Of a stretch of 64,000 nt of DNA, positions 42,925 to 54,000 are shown in pieces. The translations under genes and the position numbers were made by a program. This DNA comes from Athripsodes cinereus (Eukaryota > Arthropoda > Insecta > Trichoptera > Leptoceridae). Location: assembly GCA_947579605.1 (NCBI GenBank), contig OX388310.1, positions 558,001 to 622,000 of the forward strand, written 5' to 3'. Position 1 is the first letter of the stretch, and each line of letters opens with the position of its first letter. The notes beneath the pieces were generated by a model that saw only the letters and a program-made list of their open reading frames with translations, made no database searches and was not told where the DNA came from.

Positions 42925-43185
42925 ACAACTACTACTATACCATCACGGCGTATCCCACAAGTGGAGTAGCCAGCAGATCAGCTGCATATGATAAACATGC
43001 AAGCTGTCTTCTCCTTGCATATATAAAATCAAAACATTTAGGATGGGTTGCAAACCTCATCACTGAGTTTAAGATTTGAAATGTCTCAATTTTTTCGAAC
43101 ACCTTCCTTTTACAGGACCCTCGAAAACTTGGAAGAGTGGAGGACCAATTCTTTACCGGGTGTTCCACGGTATAAATGAAAATCA
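42925..43185 (-). mobile_element. SINE-A, near full-length, minus orientation
   Basis: It runs from the 3' end (TACTATACCATCACGGCGTATCCCACAAGTGG) through CAAGCTGTCTTCTCCTTGC, GGATGGGTTGCAAACCTCATC, CGAACACCTTCCTTTTACAGG and CGAAAACTTGGAAGAGTGG to the head ACCGGGTGTTCCACGG. At about 250 bp it is one of the three best copies for building a consensus. Frames on both strands (86 and 83 residues) are by-products. Confidence 0.8.
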
Positions 43186-43479
43186 TTTTCTAAATATTCT
43201 CAATTTAAATAATATCAGTATTTTTTTAATATAAAAGCTTAAAGTTCAACTTTAAACAAATTATAGATGATAGCTCGAATATCATCAGCAGACCTTCTAG
43301 CAAAAAGGCGAAATGATCAGTAACGAAAAAAAAAATCAGTGCCGTTGAAAAGATTTATTGAAATTTCGACTCTTCAGTTCCATAAACTAACAACTCGAAA
43401 TTCTAATATTACAATATGTCTTTGATGTATTCTTCTTCTTCTGCTGTTAGGATCTGTCTATATCTATCTATCTATTCCC

Positions 43480-43936
43480 TCACGCCGTATCCCAAGTGGG
43501 GTAGGCAGAGAGAACGGAACGCCAATTAGATCTGTCCTTACATACTTCTTTCGCTTCCTCTACAGTCATACAATTTCTCATGCACGCACGTCGGTTTCTT
43601 TTACTCAGAACACGGCCGTCCTTGAGAATTTGATCTACGTGTTCAAGCCATGTAGTTCTCGGATACCCGCGCTTACTCACACCCCTCCTTTCAGCCAAGT
43701 ATATCCTCTTTGCCATTCCTTCCTCTTTCATTCGTTCCACATGACTAAACCATCTCAATTTATTTACACGCATTCTATCCACAACACTCCTCTTGCATCC
43801 ACTCATTCTTCTAATATCCTCATTCCTCACTCTATCACGCAACGTTTTACCAACCATCCTCCTCAGCTATCTCATCTCCACAGCATTTATTCCACTTTCG
43901 TCCTTCTTCAACCATGTCCACGTTTCGCTTGCATCC
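43480..43936 (-). pseudogene. LINE ORF2 C-terminal region and 3' end (SINE-A partner)
   Basis: A 125-residue open frame (43,857 to 43,480) extends upstream through one in-frame stop to about 43,936: ETWTWLKKDESGINAVEMR, stop, LRMVGKTLRDRVRNEDIRR, then KLRWFSHVERMKEEG, RKRGYPRTTWL-like and EEAKEVCKDRSNWRSVLSAY, PTWDTA. The W..HVERM and terminal D...W signatures are those of non-LTR retrotransposon ORF2. The coding end overlaps the 3' terminus CCCACTTGGGATACGGCGTG followed by a (TAGA)n tail. That terminus is nearly the same as the SINE-A 3' end, which makes this LINE the likely driver of the SINE. A second copy sits at 49,957. Confidence 0.85.
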
Positions 43937-43944
43937 ATATGTAG

Positions 43945-44138
43945 GATCTGTTTGTTCGGAATTGGTCTCCTTTTACGAAGCTGAATACCAACGTTATCTT
44001 TTCCATCGTTTAGGTGACCTTCTAAGAAATCTTCGTCCTAGTGGAGTCTCGTTCGCGGGGATTAGGGCTATTCTGTCATTACTCATGCGGTCCACGTCAT
44101 GTTCCCTTCAGAACCGTCTTTTCTTTCTGTTACGGTGA
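43945..44138 (-). pseudogene. LINE ORF2 tail fragment
   Basis: Minus-strand translation gives DRMSNDRIALIPANETPLGR, then RRSPKRWK, matching the RM...R......GRR..R.P..RW pattern of ORF2 tails. It lies between the LINE above and a SINE-C, with frames broken at both ends. Confidence 0.55.
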
Positions 44139-44139
44139 A

Positions 44140-44400
44140 CATAACATAACATAACATGTATAGATAATTTCACACAGACCGAGCTAGTCCCAAACTAAGA
44201 TATGAGTCTTGTATTATGGGTACTAACACGACGATACACATAATATACAATGCACTGAACACATATACATGTAACACCCAGACCCAGGACAATTTGAAAA
44301 AGGTCATTCTTCATTTTGCCCTGGCCGGGAATCGAACCCGGGACCTCGTGACTCAAAGGCAAGTGCGTTAGCCTCTGCGCCACACCGGTCGTCGTTATCG
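44140..44400 (-). mobile_element. tRNA-derived SINE-C, full-length
   Basis: On the minus strand the head GGTGTGGCGCAGAGGCTAAC contains an A box (TGGCGCAGAGGC, 44,371-44,382) and a near-perfect B box (GGTTCGATTCC, 44,328-44,338). The body (GTCCTGGGTCTGGGTGTTACATG, TAGTTTGGGACTAGCTCGG) ends in repeated ATGTT units. Copies at 9.5, 39.8 and 46.8 kb show it is dispersed. The 91-residue minus frame is read-through of the SINE and not a protein gene. Confidence 0.85.
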
Positions 44401-44579
44401 TCAGTTTCACATATATTTTTAATTTCGGTGTTCCTGACTCTGTTTTTGAGAGTGTAGCTTGCGATTGCACGTAGAGTTTAAATAAGATTTATTGTTTGAT
44501 ACAATATAGTATTCAGTAATAAGTTATGATGTCCATCCAGAATTTATCATCTCCATATATGTATGTAACTCGAAGAAGA

Positions 44580-44655
44580 AAATTTCTTTGTTCGTTATAT
44601 GCAGTTACTCCGCTGGCTTCCCCACTTGTGGGAGATTCCGTGATGGTATGAATGA
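44580..44655 (+). mobile_element. SINE-A 3' fragment, plus orientation
   Basis: TATATGCAGTTACTCCGCTGGCTTCCCCACTTGTGGGAGATTCCGTGATGGTATGAATGAATAAA is the SINE-A 3' end with an A-rich tail. Confidence 0.7.
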
Positions 44656-45350
44656 ATAAAAAATATCTAAACAATCAAACATACATCAATATTAACAAAT
44701 GTACTTGAATATTTATGAGATATTTAAGTCATGTACAAATTATGTTCCTATACATACTTATATTAAATATGAACAAAAAATCACTAATGTTCATAATTTA
44801 AATATAGTTTTAATGAGTACTGAGTACCTACCTGTGTAAGTGTAATGTCGACCATCGGCTTCATTTGTTTCTGACATTGAAACAATTGAAAGTCGTTTTA
44901 TTGTAATGACGAACGTCATTATTTTTGTTATTTTTTTTTTGTGAAATTACCGAAAGCCCCAAAATCATACTCATTATTGGGATATTTTTTTATACAGGGT
45001 GTATAATCTAGAAGTGTAAACGATAAAAAATATGGCAAAAATTGTGGTTTAAAACTATTTCATTTTTTTTTCTTGAAGACAATATTTTATCTAAACAGTG
45101 GAATCATTTTATAAAACGACCAGCAATTACAACCTTTTAATTCTAATTTCAATTTCATTAACTGTAGTGGCTCACGCACTCACTTGGCCCTAATTTTTAT
45201 TTTTAAGTGTAATGAAACAATTATTTATCAAGTTGAGGTGCGTATTAAATAATATCAAAAAATTATATGTACAAAAAACAAACACACACTGCAAACTTTC
45301 TTAAGTCGATAATCAAGTGAACAATTTCAACAATTTGAAATAATAATAAT
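44656..45350. other. AT-rich spacer, no gene seen
   Basis: TACAGGGTGT near 44,994 resembles a common insect transposon end, but no convincing partner was found. Confidence 0.4.
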
Positions 45351-45354
45351 AAAA

Positions 45355-45575
45355 TATCTTGATCTTGCTCATGAAATCAAAGATATGTGGAGAACACCTA
45401 CCACAATCATCGTGCCTATAATGTTGTCTGTGAAGATTTAATACCTAAGAGTCTGTCAAGCAATCTCAGAAAACTGGGAGTAGATGACAGGCTCAAATAC
45501 AGCATGCAGAAGGCCGTACTTCTATCGTCCACCAGGATAGTAAGAAGGTTTTTGTCCCTGTAGCTTTGTAAGTGA
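45355..45575 (+). pseudogene. LINE ORF2 C-terminal region, frameshifted
   Basis: DLAHEIKDMWRTPTTIIVPI is read in one frame, then after a shift near 45,425 EDLIPKSLSSNLRKLGVDD, LKYSMQKAVLLSST and RIVRRFLSL. This is the same C-terminal architecture as 24,824-25,152 (EIK..W ... P.S....LRKLG ... QKAVLL.T.RIVR.FL) from a related but distinct LINE copy. An AT-rich 3' stretch follows, ending near 45,780 in AAATAAATGAGATATGAG and an ATA run. Confidence 0.75.
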
Positions 45576-45784
45576 TCTCCCATGATTATACTATTTCATA
45601 GAACATCATGGAAAAATCAATTCGAATAATGTTGGGGTTCTACATTTTGAATATAAATTTATTTTAATATTTTATGGTTTTTGTTATTTAATGTTATATT
45701 TAAATTTTATTGTTAAACTTATATTGTGTTCGAAATGTAGAATCTAATATTGTTTTGTTAAATAAATGAGATATGAGATAATAA

Positions 45785-45885
45785 TAATAATACGAACACT
45801 TTATTGATCAGAAAAAAAAATCATGTGCAATTGGCGAGCTTATTGCCTGGAGGCAATATCTTCCAGCTAACCAAAATAAATGTCA
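45785..45885 (-). mobile_element. LINE 3' tail fragment (GGCAATATCTTCCAG type)
   Basis: ATAATAATAATAATACGAACAC, then TTGGCGAGCTTATTGCCTGGAGGCAATATCTTCCAG. The same GGCGA...GCC..AAGGCAAT.TC.TTCAG order appears at 62.16 kb. Confidence 0.5.
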
Positions 45886-46249
45886 ACAAAAATTTATATG
45901 AAATTTATAAAAATAAACTTCAACTCAATCAATCAAAATTAATTCTTGTCATTTTCAAAAACAAAAGATCACAGGCCCAGTGAACACTCTGTATACAGGA
46001 TTTAGAAAGTGTTAATATATTATTAGTAAATATTCATTGTAGTATAATTTACCAAAATTATTAGTTGTACATTACACAGAATAAAAATAAATATATAACC
46101 TTGATTTAATGTTGTCTATGTACAATAATGAAGTTTGTTAGAATTATTATAAAAATGTGTGAAGGTGATAATAAATGGAACTATATTATTATTTTATTAT
46201 CTCTGTAATTACTTTATGATTAAACATTCATATTTTTTCACTGGTAAAT

Positions 46250-46392
46250 TGTATTTATTTATTCATTCTTTACTGTACATACATTTATTAAAAACAATTA
46301 CATAAAAGGTATCCATGCAAGTTACATACAATCAAAATACAGAGGGTGAATTTATCGCAAAGGCGCGTTTTCTACCAACCAACCCAATTTTT
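46250..46392 (-). mobile_element. LINE 3' UTR (GCGATAAACTC tail family)
   Basis: TTTATTTATTCATTCTTTACTGTACATAC, then ATACAGAGGGTGAATTTATCGC and CGCGTTTTCTACCAACCAACCC. Same family as 41.26, 54.77 and 55.2 kb. Confidence 0.65.
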
Positions 46393-46779
46393 GTAAATGT
46401 TTAGCATTTTTTTGTTGTTAATTTATATTTATATTTTATATTTTTTCATATCGTCCTTAGGTCCTTATATTGCGGACACTTAGACTCGTCAAATGTAGAA
46501 TATAATAACCAATGAATATTACAAACATTATATCAAAAAACAAGTCAATCAAAATTAAGCAACGATCACACAAAACATAAAATATATCCAACCATTAGGA
46601 TTTCGTCAAGTGAGAAAAATAATTAAATAAGTAAAATATAATATGTAGTCGCAAATGTAAAGGGTTTGGATCTACAGCGTCAAACATAGATATAATAAAA
46701 TTATAAAAAGGTACAAGGCATAAAACATAAACATTTTTATCCATTTAACATTTCGTCAATCGTGTAAAATGATTTATTA

Positions 46780-46925
46780 ACTAGTGGTCTTTAAAATTGT
46801 CTTGTGGCTGGGTGTTATATGTATCTGTGTTTTTTACATTGCATTTTTGTGTAAAGTCGCGATACTTCACGCAATAAAAGATTCAATATTTAATTTGGGT
46901 TTAGCCAGATCTGTAAGAATTGTCC
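46780..46925 (+). mobile_element. Decayed SINE-C body
   Basis: AAAATTGTCTTGTGGCTGGGTGTTATATGTATCTGTG, then ATTTAATTTGGGTTTAGCCAGATCTGTAAGAATTGTCC matches the SINE-C body after the tRNA-like head. The 74-residue frame over it is SINE read-through. Confidence 0.6.
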
Positions 46926-47029
46926 AAAAACAATCATTTAAAAATATATTCCTCTACATATTTTTACGGTTATGTGAGATTGAGTTATTTCGAATAATTA
47001 TCTACTAAGCATAATATTTTTAATCAGCT

Positions 47030-47225
47030 ACTTGTAATAAACATGCAAGCCATCCTCTATGTGTCAACAAAAAATAAGATATTCTGAATAGGTGGCAAAC
47101 CTCATCGATGAATGTGTTTATTTTTTCTAGAACCTACCTTTTTACATGACACTCGAAAATTTACCAAAAACTGTAAAAGACAAATTCTTAGCCAGGCGCT
47201 CCACGAAGCTTTTAAATTTCATACA
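47030..47225 (-). mobile_element. SINE-A copy lacking its 3' end
   Basis: TAATAAACATGCAAGCCATCCTC, TTCTGAATAGGTGGCAAACCTCATCG, GACACTCGAAAATTTACC and the head CTTAGCCAGGCGCTCCACG are present, but the CCATCACGG end is missing on the left. The head is useful for consensus building. Confidence 0.7.
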
Positions 47226-47227
47226 AA

Positions 47228-47322
47228 ACTACTACTATACCATCACGGCATATCCCACAAGTGGGGTAGCCAGCAGACCAACTGCATGTTAGCATGCAAC
47301 ATCATACAAAACCCAAATATTT
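47228..47322 (-). mobile_element. SINE-A copy, 5'-truncated
   Basis: CTACTACTATACCATCACGGCATATCCCACAAGTGGGGTAGCCAGCAGACC begins directly after the head of the previous copy, so two copies lie head to tail in the same direction, the geometry that could seed a tandem array. Confidence 0.75.
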
Positions 47323-49030
47323 CAAATACAAATACCTAGTGAAAAAATTAATACAAACTATTTTTTTACAAAGTGTAGTTTGTGATTTCTCCTCAACGAC
47401 GAAAAACTTATTTCTAAGTTAGACCATAAATCATGTAAATTTCTCTTTTGTTTTTGTTGTTAATTATTAATTTGCTCTCATTCTGCTTATTTTTGTTATA
47501 GAATGATTGATATCAGTTGAACTGTCTGAATGATAATCAGCTTAGAATTATTCTACTAAGGCGCAATACTTCAATGTACCCTTACAGTGGCCCTTATCCT
47601 AAATGCGCCCTTAATTTGTTTAAACTTACTTCATTTCAATATATCACACCTATTCTACACCTAAATTTAAGGGACTGATTGAACGATGTTTAGTGATGCT
47701 TGTAACTGAGAATTCACCAGAATTCATCACCGTCCAAAAAAGGTCGAAGAAATATCTTATTTTCGAGTAATTGGCATTTTTGTTATATTTATATTATGCT
47801 TTAAAAACACTTCAGATAGTAAAATATGCTGTCAAAGACGTACATTGTCTTTGTTCCGTTCCAAAGTTCCAAAGTTAAACAATTCGAAATATTAGATATC
47901 ATCATTTTGAGATATTGAAAACACGTATATTATTTTTTTCTATAACCAAATATTTATTATATTAAAGGAACCGTATGCTTTTTAGAGTTCTTTGTTTGTG
48001 TATTCCAATTTAATCAAAATTTTCGAAAATTTCTATATGTTAAGTTGAACCGAACAGTTTTTATTTGTTTTTAAATAAATAATTAAGACTTCCAAAATAT
48101 CCATATGAAGAAAGAATCTTTAAATTTGTTCAGGTATACCTATACATAATATTTTTTTTATTATAATTTGATGATAAGTTCTTGAGTAATAGAGGGCTTA
48201 AATCTAGTAGTCAATAATAAATTTATAAAATTAACAACCGATAATTAATCAAATGAACACGACATTCAAGACAATAAAGTTGTTAGGAGTTAATGAAGCG
48301 GAGGACAGGTCCGTACTCGTACCTACTAACAAATTATTATTGTACTTATAACTTTATTGTGTTGGCATTAAGTATTTGTTTCGGAAGTCTATTAAAACAA
48401 CACGAAAGTAAACTTTATAATATAAATAATTAAAGGCAATTAATATAATCACTACCAACTTGGAATAATACAAGGAGAATAAATTCAAACTTTCATATCT
48501 CAATGTACATCGAAATAATCATTAAAGATAGATTCTATGTTTGTTTCGTTGAAGTTGATTTAATATTTTTTTTAATATATAATTTATTTCTCATTGATAA
48601 CAATTACGATCACGCTATACCTACTTTATATAACGTGTTTATTGTGAACAATGTTGATATTATGTTTGATTCAATCTTATCAAAATTCAAGGAAACGATT
48701 GTATGGATCCCTGGCCAATCCTGAATCTTTTCGGGCATAAGCAAAAGTTTTTACTTCATTGTTTTCTTTACCCTCTCCCCTTGTTGCTTTTCCTGGTTTT
48801 CCTTCTTTTTCGTTCTTGGTGCACTAACATATTTATTTCACATCAACAGTACACTACAGACAATGTATATACATAAAAAAAATATAAAGCTGTTGATAGT
48901 TCATACTGTGTTGCAAATATAAATATAATATTTTTGCTGTATGTATGAAAGTTTGGTAATATAATTTGTATTAAATTTGGGTATAATTCTGGTTTGACTT
49001 ATGTAATACTCGTATATATTATTTTCTGTT
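47323..49030. other. Long AT-rich stretch, no gene seen
   Basis: One 73-residue frame (48,503-48,724) is hydrophobic and motif-free. A pyrimidine-rich patch lies near 48,765-48,825. Nothing else recognised. Confidence 0.4.
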
Positions 49031-49034
49031 GTCA

Positions 49035-49330
49035 TATATTTATTTATTTATAATAATACATACGGCTTACGCCTTTAATACATAGTTATAAACAATAATT
49101 GTACAACACCACCATCGTATCAAATTAAAACTCAAAACAAAAATAAAATATTCTGCATCACTTCAAATTATAAAAAAAAAAATTAAACACATTGTGTCAC
49201 ATAAACCACAGAATAAAATTACAACATATCAACAGCATCCTGTCAAATCATAAAAAAACTGCATCATATCTAACCATAAAATAAAGTTACAATACACTGC
49301 ATCACATCGAATTTATATGTACCTATCTTT
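49035..49330 (-). mobile_element. LINE 3' UTR (CGGCTTACGCC type)
   Basis: TATTTATTTATTTATAATAATACATACGGCTTACGCCTTT is followed by an AT-rich region with repeated CATCACATCAAAT/CATCATATC words. Related to 10.44, 13.27 and 29.13 kb. Confidence 0.5.
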
Positions 49331-49955
49331 TGTAAAACTATGTGTTTCCAAAACTTTTTGTGTTCAATAAAATAAAGACATTTTACATCTTACACACAGT
49401 GATAAGGTTTGTATAATAATTGATATATTTATTTTTTTACCATTATTCTACATGTAACAATGTTTCTTTGTTATTTATTTCTATGGTTATTGTATCACTA
49501 TTGTAAACCAATCTATCAATAAAATGAATTTAAAAAACCATTCGTGGTATTAAAAGAAAACGAACAAAAAATAAAAGCTCAATCGACGCCAACGACAGGT
49601 TATGATATTCCAGAAATTCATAAACTTTGATCGATAATGAAAGCACTAAGCGAAGCTCAGAACAATAATGATCATTAATATTTTCATTTCATTTGAACTG
49701 AAATATTATTATTATTCCTATATAACTTTCTTAACACAACTTTACTTACTTTCAATTTCGTTTTGCCTATTATTATTATTATAAACACAACGCACTCTTA
49801 CTGCGAATACAAAGTAGATACCTGGTACCTATATGTACATAGGTACTGATCATCGACATATATGCATAGACTAGGAATGCAGTAAATATGTATACTTATC
49901 TAATTTGATTAATGAAATCCCAAAGGAATTTTGTAAGTAACTCAGTCTCTCCACA
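49331..49955. other. AT-rich spacer, no gene seen
   Basis: No motif-bearing frame or repeat ends recognised. Confidence 0.4.
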
Positions 49956-49956
49956 G

Positions 49957-50290
49957 AATAATGAGTGGATGCAAGAGGAGTGTTGTGGATAGAATGCGAA
50001 AAAATTGAGATGGTTTGGTCATATGGAACGAATGGGAGAGGAAAGAATGACAAAGAGGATATACTTGTCTGAAAAGAGGGATGTGAGGAAGCGCGGGCGT
50101 CTGAGAACTACATGGCTTGACCATGTCGATCAAATTCTCAAGGACGGCCGTGTATTGAGTAAGAGAAATCGACGTGCATGCATGAGAAATTGATTGAATG
50201 TAGAAGAAGCGAAAGAAGTATGTAAGGACAGATCTATAAGGCGTTCCGTTCTCTCTGTCTACTCCACTTGGGATACGGCGTGAGGAAATA
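49957..50290 (+). pseudogene. LINE ORF2 C-terminus and 3' end, second copy of SINE-A partner
   Basis: The plus strand reads MSGCKRSVVDRMRKN, a stop (TGA in place of a tryptophan or similar), then MRWFGHMERMGEERMTKRIY, RKRGRLRTTWLDHVDQILK, RNRRACMRN, a second stop and VEEAKEVCKDRS...YSTWDTA. It aligns over its whole length with the minus-strand copy at 43.5 kb. Its 3' end CTACTCCACTTGGGATACGG continues into GAAATAGATAGACAG. Two stops and truncation mark it as dead. Confidence 0.85.
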
Positions 50291-50439
50291 GATAGACAGA
50301 AAAGATAGACTCAGTCTCTACCAAAATTACCTTTCATAAAAAAAGACATAATATGGCACCTCGACACCTGCAAGTAGACCCCTACGCTCAGCTAGGACAT
50401 CCACCAACATGTTGGACGAGATCAATAGAGCAAACAAGT

Positions 50440-50640
50440 CCTGCTTCTACATATGATAGGGCTTTAGGCCTCGCAGGACCCGTCATCTGAAACCGACTTC
50501 CCGAGAACCTTCGTAAAAACCAATCGATAACAACGTTCAGGAGCAAGCTGAAGATATCGCTCTTCCAACATGCTTTCCCGCGCTCTTGAGATGGATGCTC
50601 CATTAAACGGCGCCGAATAAACAATCCAACGTACATTCAT
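50440..50640 (+). pseudogene. LINE ORF2 C-terminal fragment
   Basis: Reads AGPVI, a stop (TGA where W is usual), NRLPENLRKNQSITTF, then RSKLKISLFQHAF. The pattern W..LP..LR...S...F...LK..LF is the standard end of many ORF2 proteins. A related decayed copy is at 9.60-9.74 kb. It lies just left of the solo LTR. Confidence 0.7.
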
Positions 50641-50660
50641 ACATAAAATAATGGATTTAT

Positions 50661-50664
50661 ATGG
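50661..50664. repeat. Target-site duplication ATGG (left of solo LTR)
   Basis: ATGG here and at 53,144-53,147 flank the solo LTR. Confidence 0.75.
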
Positions 50665-53143
50665 TGATACGTTTTCGTCCACTAGGACGATCGCATCATA
50701 TCATTATACATAAATATCAAAAGAGAAATTATCAAGAACATTTAAAGAAATGAATTTACATTATTTATACATAAGAAAAGTATATAAATTGGCTCGTAAC
50801 CCCCAGCTTCGCTACATACATTTTGCAATGTACGTAAGCGAAACACATAGAATAGAAATTATATTATATAGAGAAAGTTACAATTATATTTGCAAGTAAA
50901 ACAGATTAATATATTGGCTCAAGTTCATGTCTAGGGATGATTCTACTTGGTCTGTACAAGAGGAATGCATTGTGTGTGGGTGTGTACATATTTCAATTAT
51001 ACATGTTATACTTACGTAAAGTTCAGAGAATTCTTTATCCTTCGGTTTCATCATTTTCTTATGGTCATCATATCATTATAGAATACTTAGGTAATTTATG
51101 CAACAATGATTCTTTTGTTAGCATACTTTATATTGCAAAGATTCTCCTTATATCTTTCCTTGAGTAGAATTATAGATAAATATTTCCAAGTAAACGATCA
51201 AAGTTTATATCAAGTGGAACAAAGATTATCATAAGTACATCAGACCTTTCCAAGAAAGTGGATATATTATTTCCATCAGTGGAGCCATTCCTTTAACTCT
51301 TTGTTGCTTTCATAGTAAAATAATAGGGTCTTTCATCCATTGGTTGATCAAGGAATTGAACCTTTGTGACATAACTACTCCAAGTATAACTAGGTTATTG
51401 GAAGATTATATACAAGGAGGCGGAGAGATGTACTTTAGTATTAATAAGAGTATTGAATCTACTAGTGGGTATACAAAATGAATTTCCACAGAAAGATAAC
51501 GTATGGTAAGTGATTCACGTTTATTGTGCAAACATATATTACATAACAAGACAGTTATTATCAAAGTAAATTTGTAGGGAATAACATTCCGTTCAATATA
51601 CAAAGTTATGAAAGTTATACCATATTCGGACTGAGACAATAAAACAAACAAGGGCAATTATCAAATACACCATCCTTGGTATTACAAATATAAATCAATA
51701 CCAGGATTATCGTGTGGTCTATTAAATGTAATTGGAATCATTCACTCTTCATTCATACTCAAAATCTTATATTATTACACAAAGGAAATCAATATATAGA
51801 TAGTTCAATGATAATATGAACTTAGTTATGAAAAAATCATCATTATATACCATATACAGGAGTAATATAGTCACTTACAGATAGACGGCGAGCAGGAGTT
51901 GAATAACACAAAGACGAGTATGTTATAGATGACGTATTTTGCACACATAGACGGCAGAAGGCAGGATCGTGGAAGAGACATACTCTGATGCTTCTATGGC
52001 GGTCGCTGGTTATACTCAAAGACGTACAGGAATGTGGTGATGTCAGAATCAGATAGATCCTGTCCTCAGGACGAAGAGATCGCCACTTCACAAGTGATAA
52101 GAGAAATAATTTACGTTTCAACACTATTCTCAGTGCCAAAGGAATAAGGCGTCACTATTTCCATAGTCTGTCCAAGCATATACGGGTGGTCATTTAATCA
52201 CTCTCATAACAAGGGTCGTAACCAGAAAAGTTAAGAGAGGATCATCTCGTTCTCACAAGAATGAGTGTTCATTGATAAACTACTGATGCGCAATATACAG
52301 ACTCTCGCGTTGAAGATGTATTCGTTCCTTCGGAACCCATTCTTGTTTTAGTTAAATTTATATCACTGAGCAAGTATAAAGAATTGTTTAAGTGATTCTT
52401 TTATGAATCCTAACAATGAAAAGTTGTTCAGAAACAAGGGATTATCTAATTTCACACGGTTATGAATAATGGCGGCAACAGCAAAAACCACGCCCAAAAC
52501 CAACATATATTATTATACTCAAAACTTCCAATTATTATCATTATCACCACAAGAATCGCCATGTATATATAACTCAAAGAGAATATAAGCTTGTCCATAA
52601 CATTATTCAATTTATTAATTACTATTAATTATTAATCGTTATTATTGTTCCTTGATATTGGCGGTATGATTGGTCGCGCACGTAAAACTAACACAGATAT
52701 TTAAAGTACATTATTAACGACACACAATAAGAATTGTTTTACGTACAACAGAGGGCAACACACTTGTTTATCACATTATGAAGTTAAGTACTATTGAATA
52801 ATTATCGTTAGTATTATTATTGTGTCGGAGTTACGCACATCGCTGTTCGCGACTAAGGCGGGAAGGGACAAACCCTTCTTTCGTCCAACCTATGCCATGG
52901 TTTGCGGGTAACTCAATTTGCTTGCAAGCGACGCGAGGAGGAACAGGCACGTTTAACGGTTATTCTTCAAGGGAATGAGAATCATACGATGTGGTGCCGT
53001 GTGCAGATCGAAGCATCAGCCAGTCACGTGTTCCTTGTAACGTACAATTATTATTATTATTACGGAAGACTCACAGACAACAAATGACTGTAGGAACATT
53101 AGCCAGTATGAACTTTTCCGCAGCGATTATTTAATGCGTAGCA
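50665..53143 (-). mobile_element. Solo LTR of the LARD-like family, minus orientation
   Basis: Read on the minus strand it starts TGCTACGCATTAAATAATCG at 53,143 and ends ...TATCGT-like then ATCA at 50,665, with ATGG duplications on both sides. The first 55 bp and the last 500 bp resemble the full element's LTR strongly; the middle is alignable but much diverged (2,479 against 2,373 bp). No internal region is attached, so it is a product of LTR-LTR recombination and older than the complete element. The antisense 77-residue frame of the LTR is kept as a 76-residue frame (50,937-51,167) with an in-frame indel. Confidence 0.88.
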
Positions 53144-53147
53144 ATGG
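53144..53147. repeat. Target-site duplication ATGG (right of solo LTR)
   Basis: Matches 50,661-50,664. Confidence 0.75.
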
Positions 53148-53622
53148 ATTGATGTTATGTGTGAACATATTTGTGTTCAAAATAATTTATTTTTTATAAT
53201 TATTTTTTATTCTCTCATGTCACACTTAGGTATAAACGAATTTGCTGGAACAGTTTGTTTCTAAGTTTGAGGTCACGATTCTTCTAATAATGCGACAAGA
53301 ATAAGATGAAAAAAAATATACAAATTTTGAACAATAATTCATCTAGTTACAGTTCTTTCAAAACGATAGCAGCGCCATAGTAGTTATTCATAGTACCAAC
53401 TGCTAAGTGACTGTTCTCATTTCTATAAAAGGAGAATGTAACATTTTGACTGTATAGGGTATGGGAACATTGTTTTAACGACCAAACAGATGATCGTACC
53501 GTACAATGTAAGAGATGTAATCCAATTTTGTTTTTATGTTATTATTTGTGAAAAACCGTTAAAGGAGCTGTGATATTGTTCTTTTCTGTCAGATAAAATG
53601 TTTTCATATAAACTTACACAAA

Positions 53623-54000
53623 GTGTATTATTTTGTTCTGAGTACCTTTAGGTACATTATGATTTATTTATTTACAATCATATACCAACAGTACCAACAT
53701 AAAGGTTATAACGTATACAATGTAGGAAATACATGGTCAATCCTGCACCCTATTACAGGCATAAATGTAGTATTACTTGGGTCTCTTAACCCCACCCAAG
53801 CCCACGCCCACCCCAGCATCTCTGAAGCATCAAAAGAACCTCTAGAACCTGAATGCTTCCCCAAACACAACAGGAAGATCACGATAGACAAGGTCCCAGG
53901 AAGGAAGAAGCCCAAGCACACCCAGATACCGAGATATACAAAAATTTCAATTAAAAAAATAATATCAGATTTATATACTAAAATCAAAACAATGCAATAA
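53623..54000 (+). CDS. Unrecognised 125-residue open frame
   Basis: I do not recognise this frame. The first 35 residues are hydrophobic and read from AT-rich DNA; the second half (from about 53,785) is less AT-rich and encodes a Pro/His/Lys-rich, polar segment (for example AHAHPSISEASKEPLEPECF, then KVPGRKKPKHTQIP) ending in a Lys/Ile-rich tail. An overlapping minus frame of 105 residues (53,706-54,023) is equally open, so coding strand and status are uncertain. It could be part of an unknown transposable element gene, an exon, or chance. Confidence 0.2.
   Translation: MYYFVLSTFRYIMIYLFTIIYQQYQHKGYNVYNVGNTWSILHPITGINVVLLGSLNPTQAHAHPSISEASKEPLEPECFPKHNRKITIDKVPGRKKPKHTQIPRYTKISIKKIISDLYTKIKTMQ

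Noticed and set aside
43630..43984. 104- and 63-residue plus-strand frames
   Set aside because: They are antisense to the LINE ORF2 tail at 43,480-43,936.
44327..44398. Functional tRNA gene on the minus strand
   Set aside because: A and B boxes are good, but a SINE body and tail follow, and body copies occur at 9.5, 39.8 and 46.8 kb.
44990..45995. MITE bounded by TACAGGGTGT and ACACTCTGTA
   Set aside because: Ends match at 9 of 10 bases only, the interior contains unrelated LINE pieces, and no target duplication was seen.
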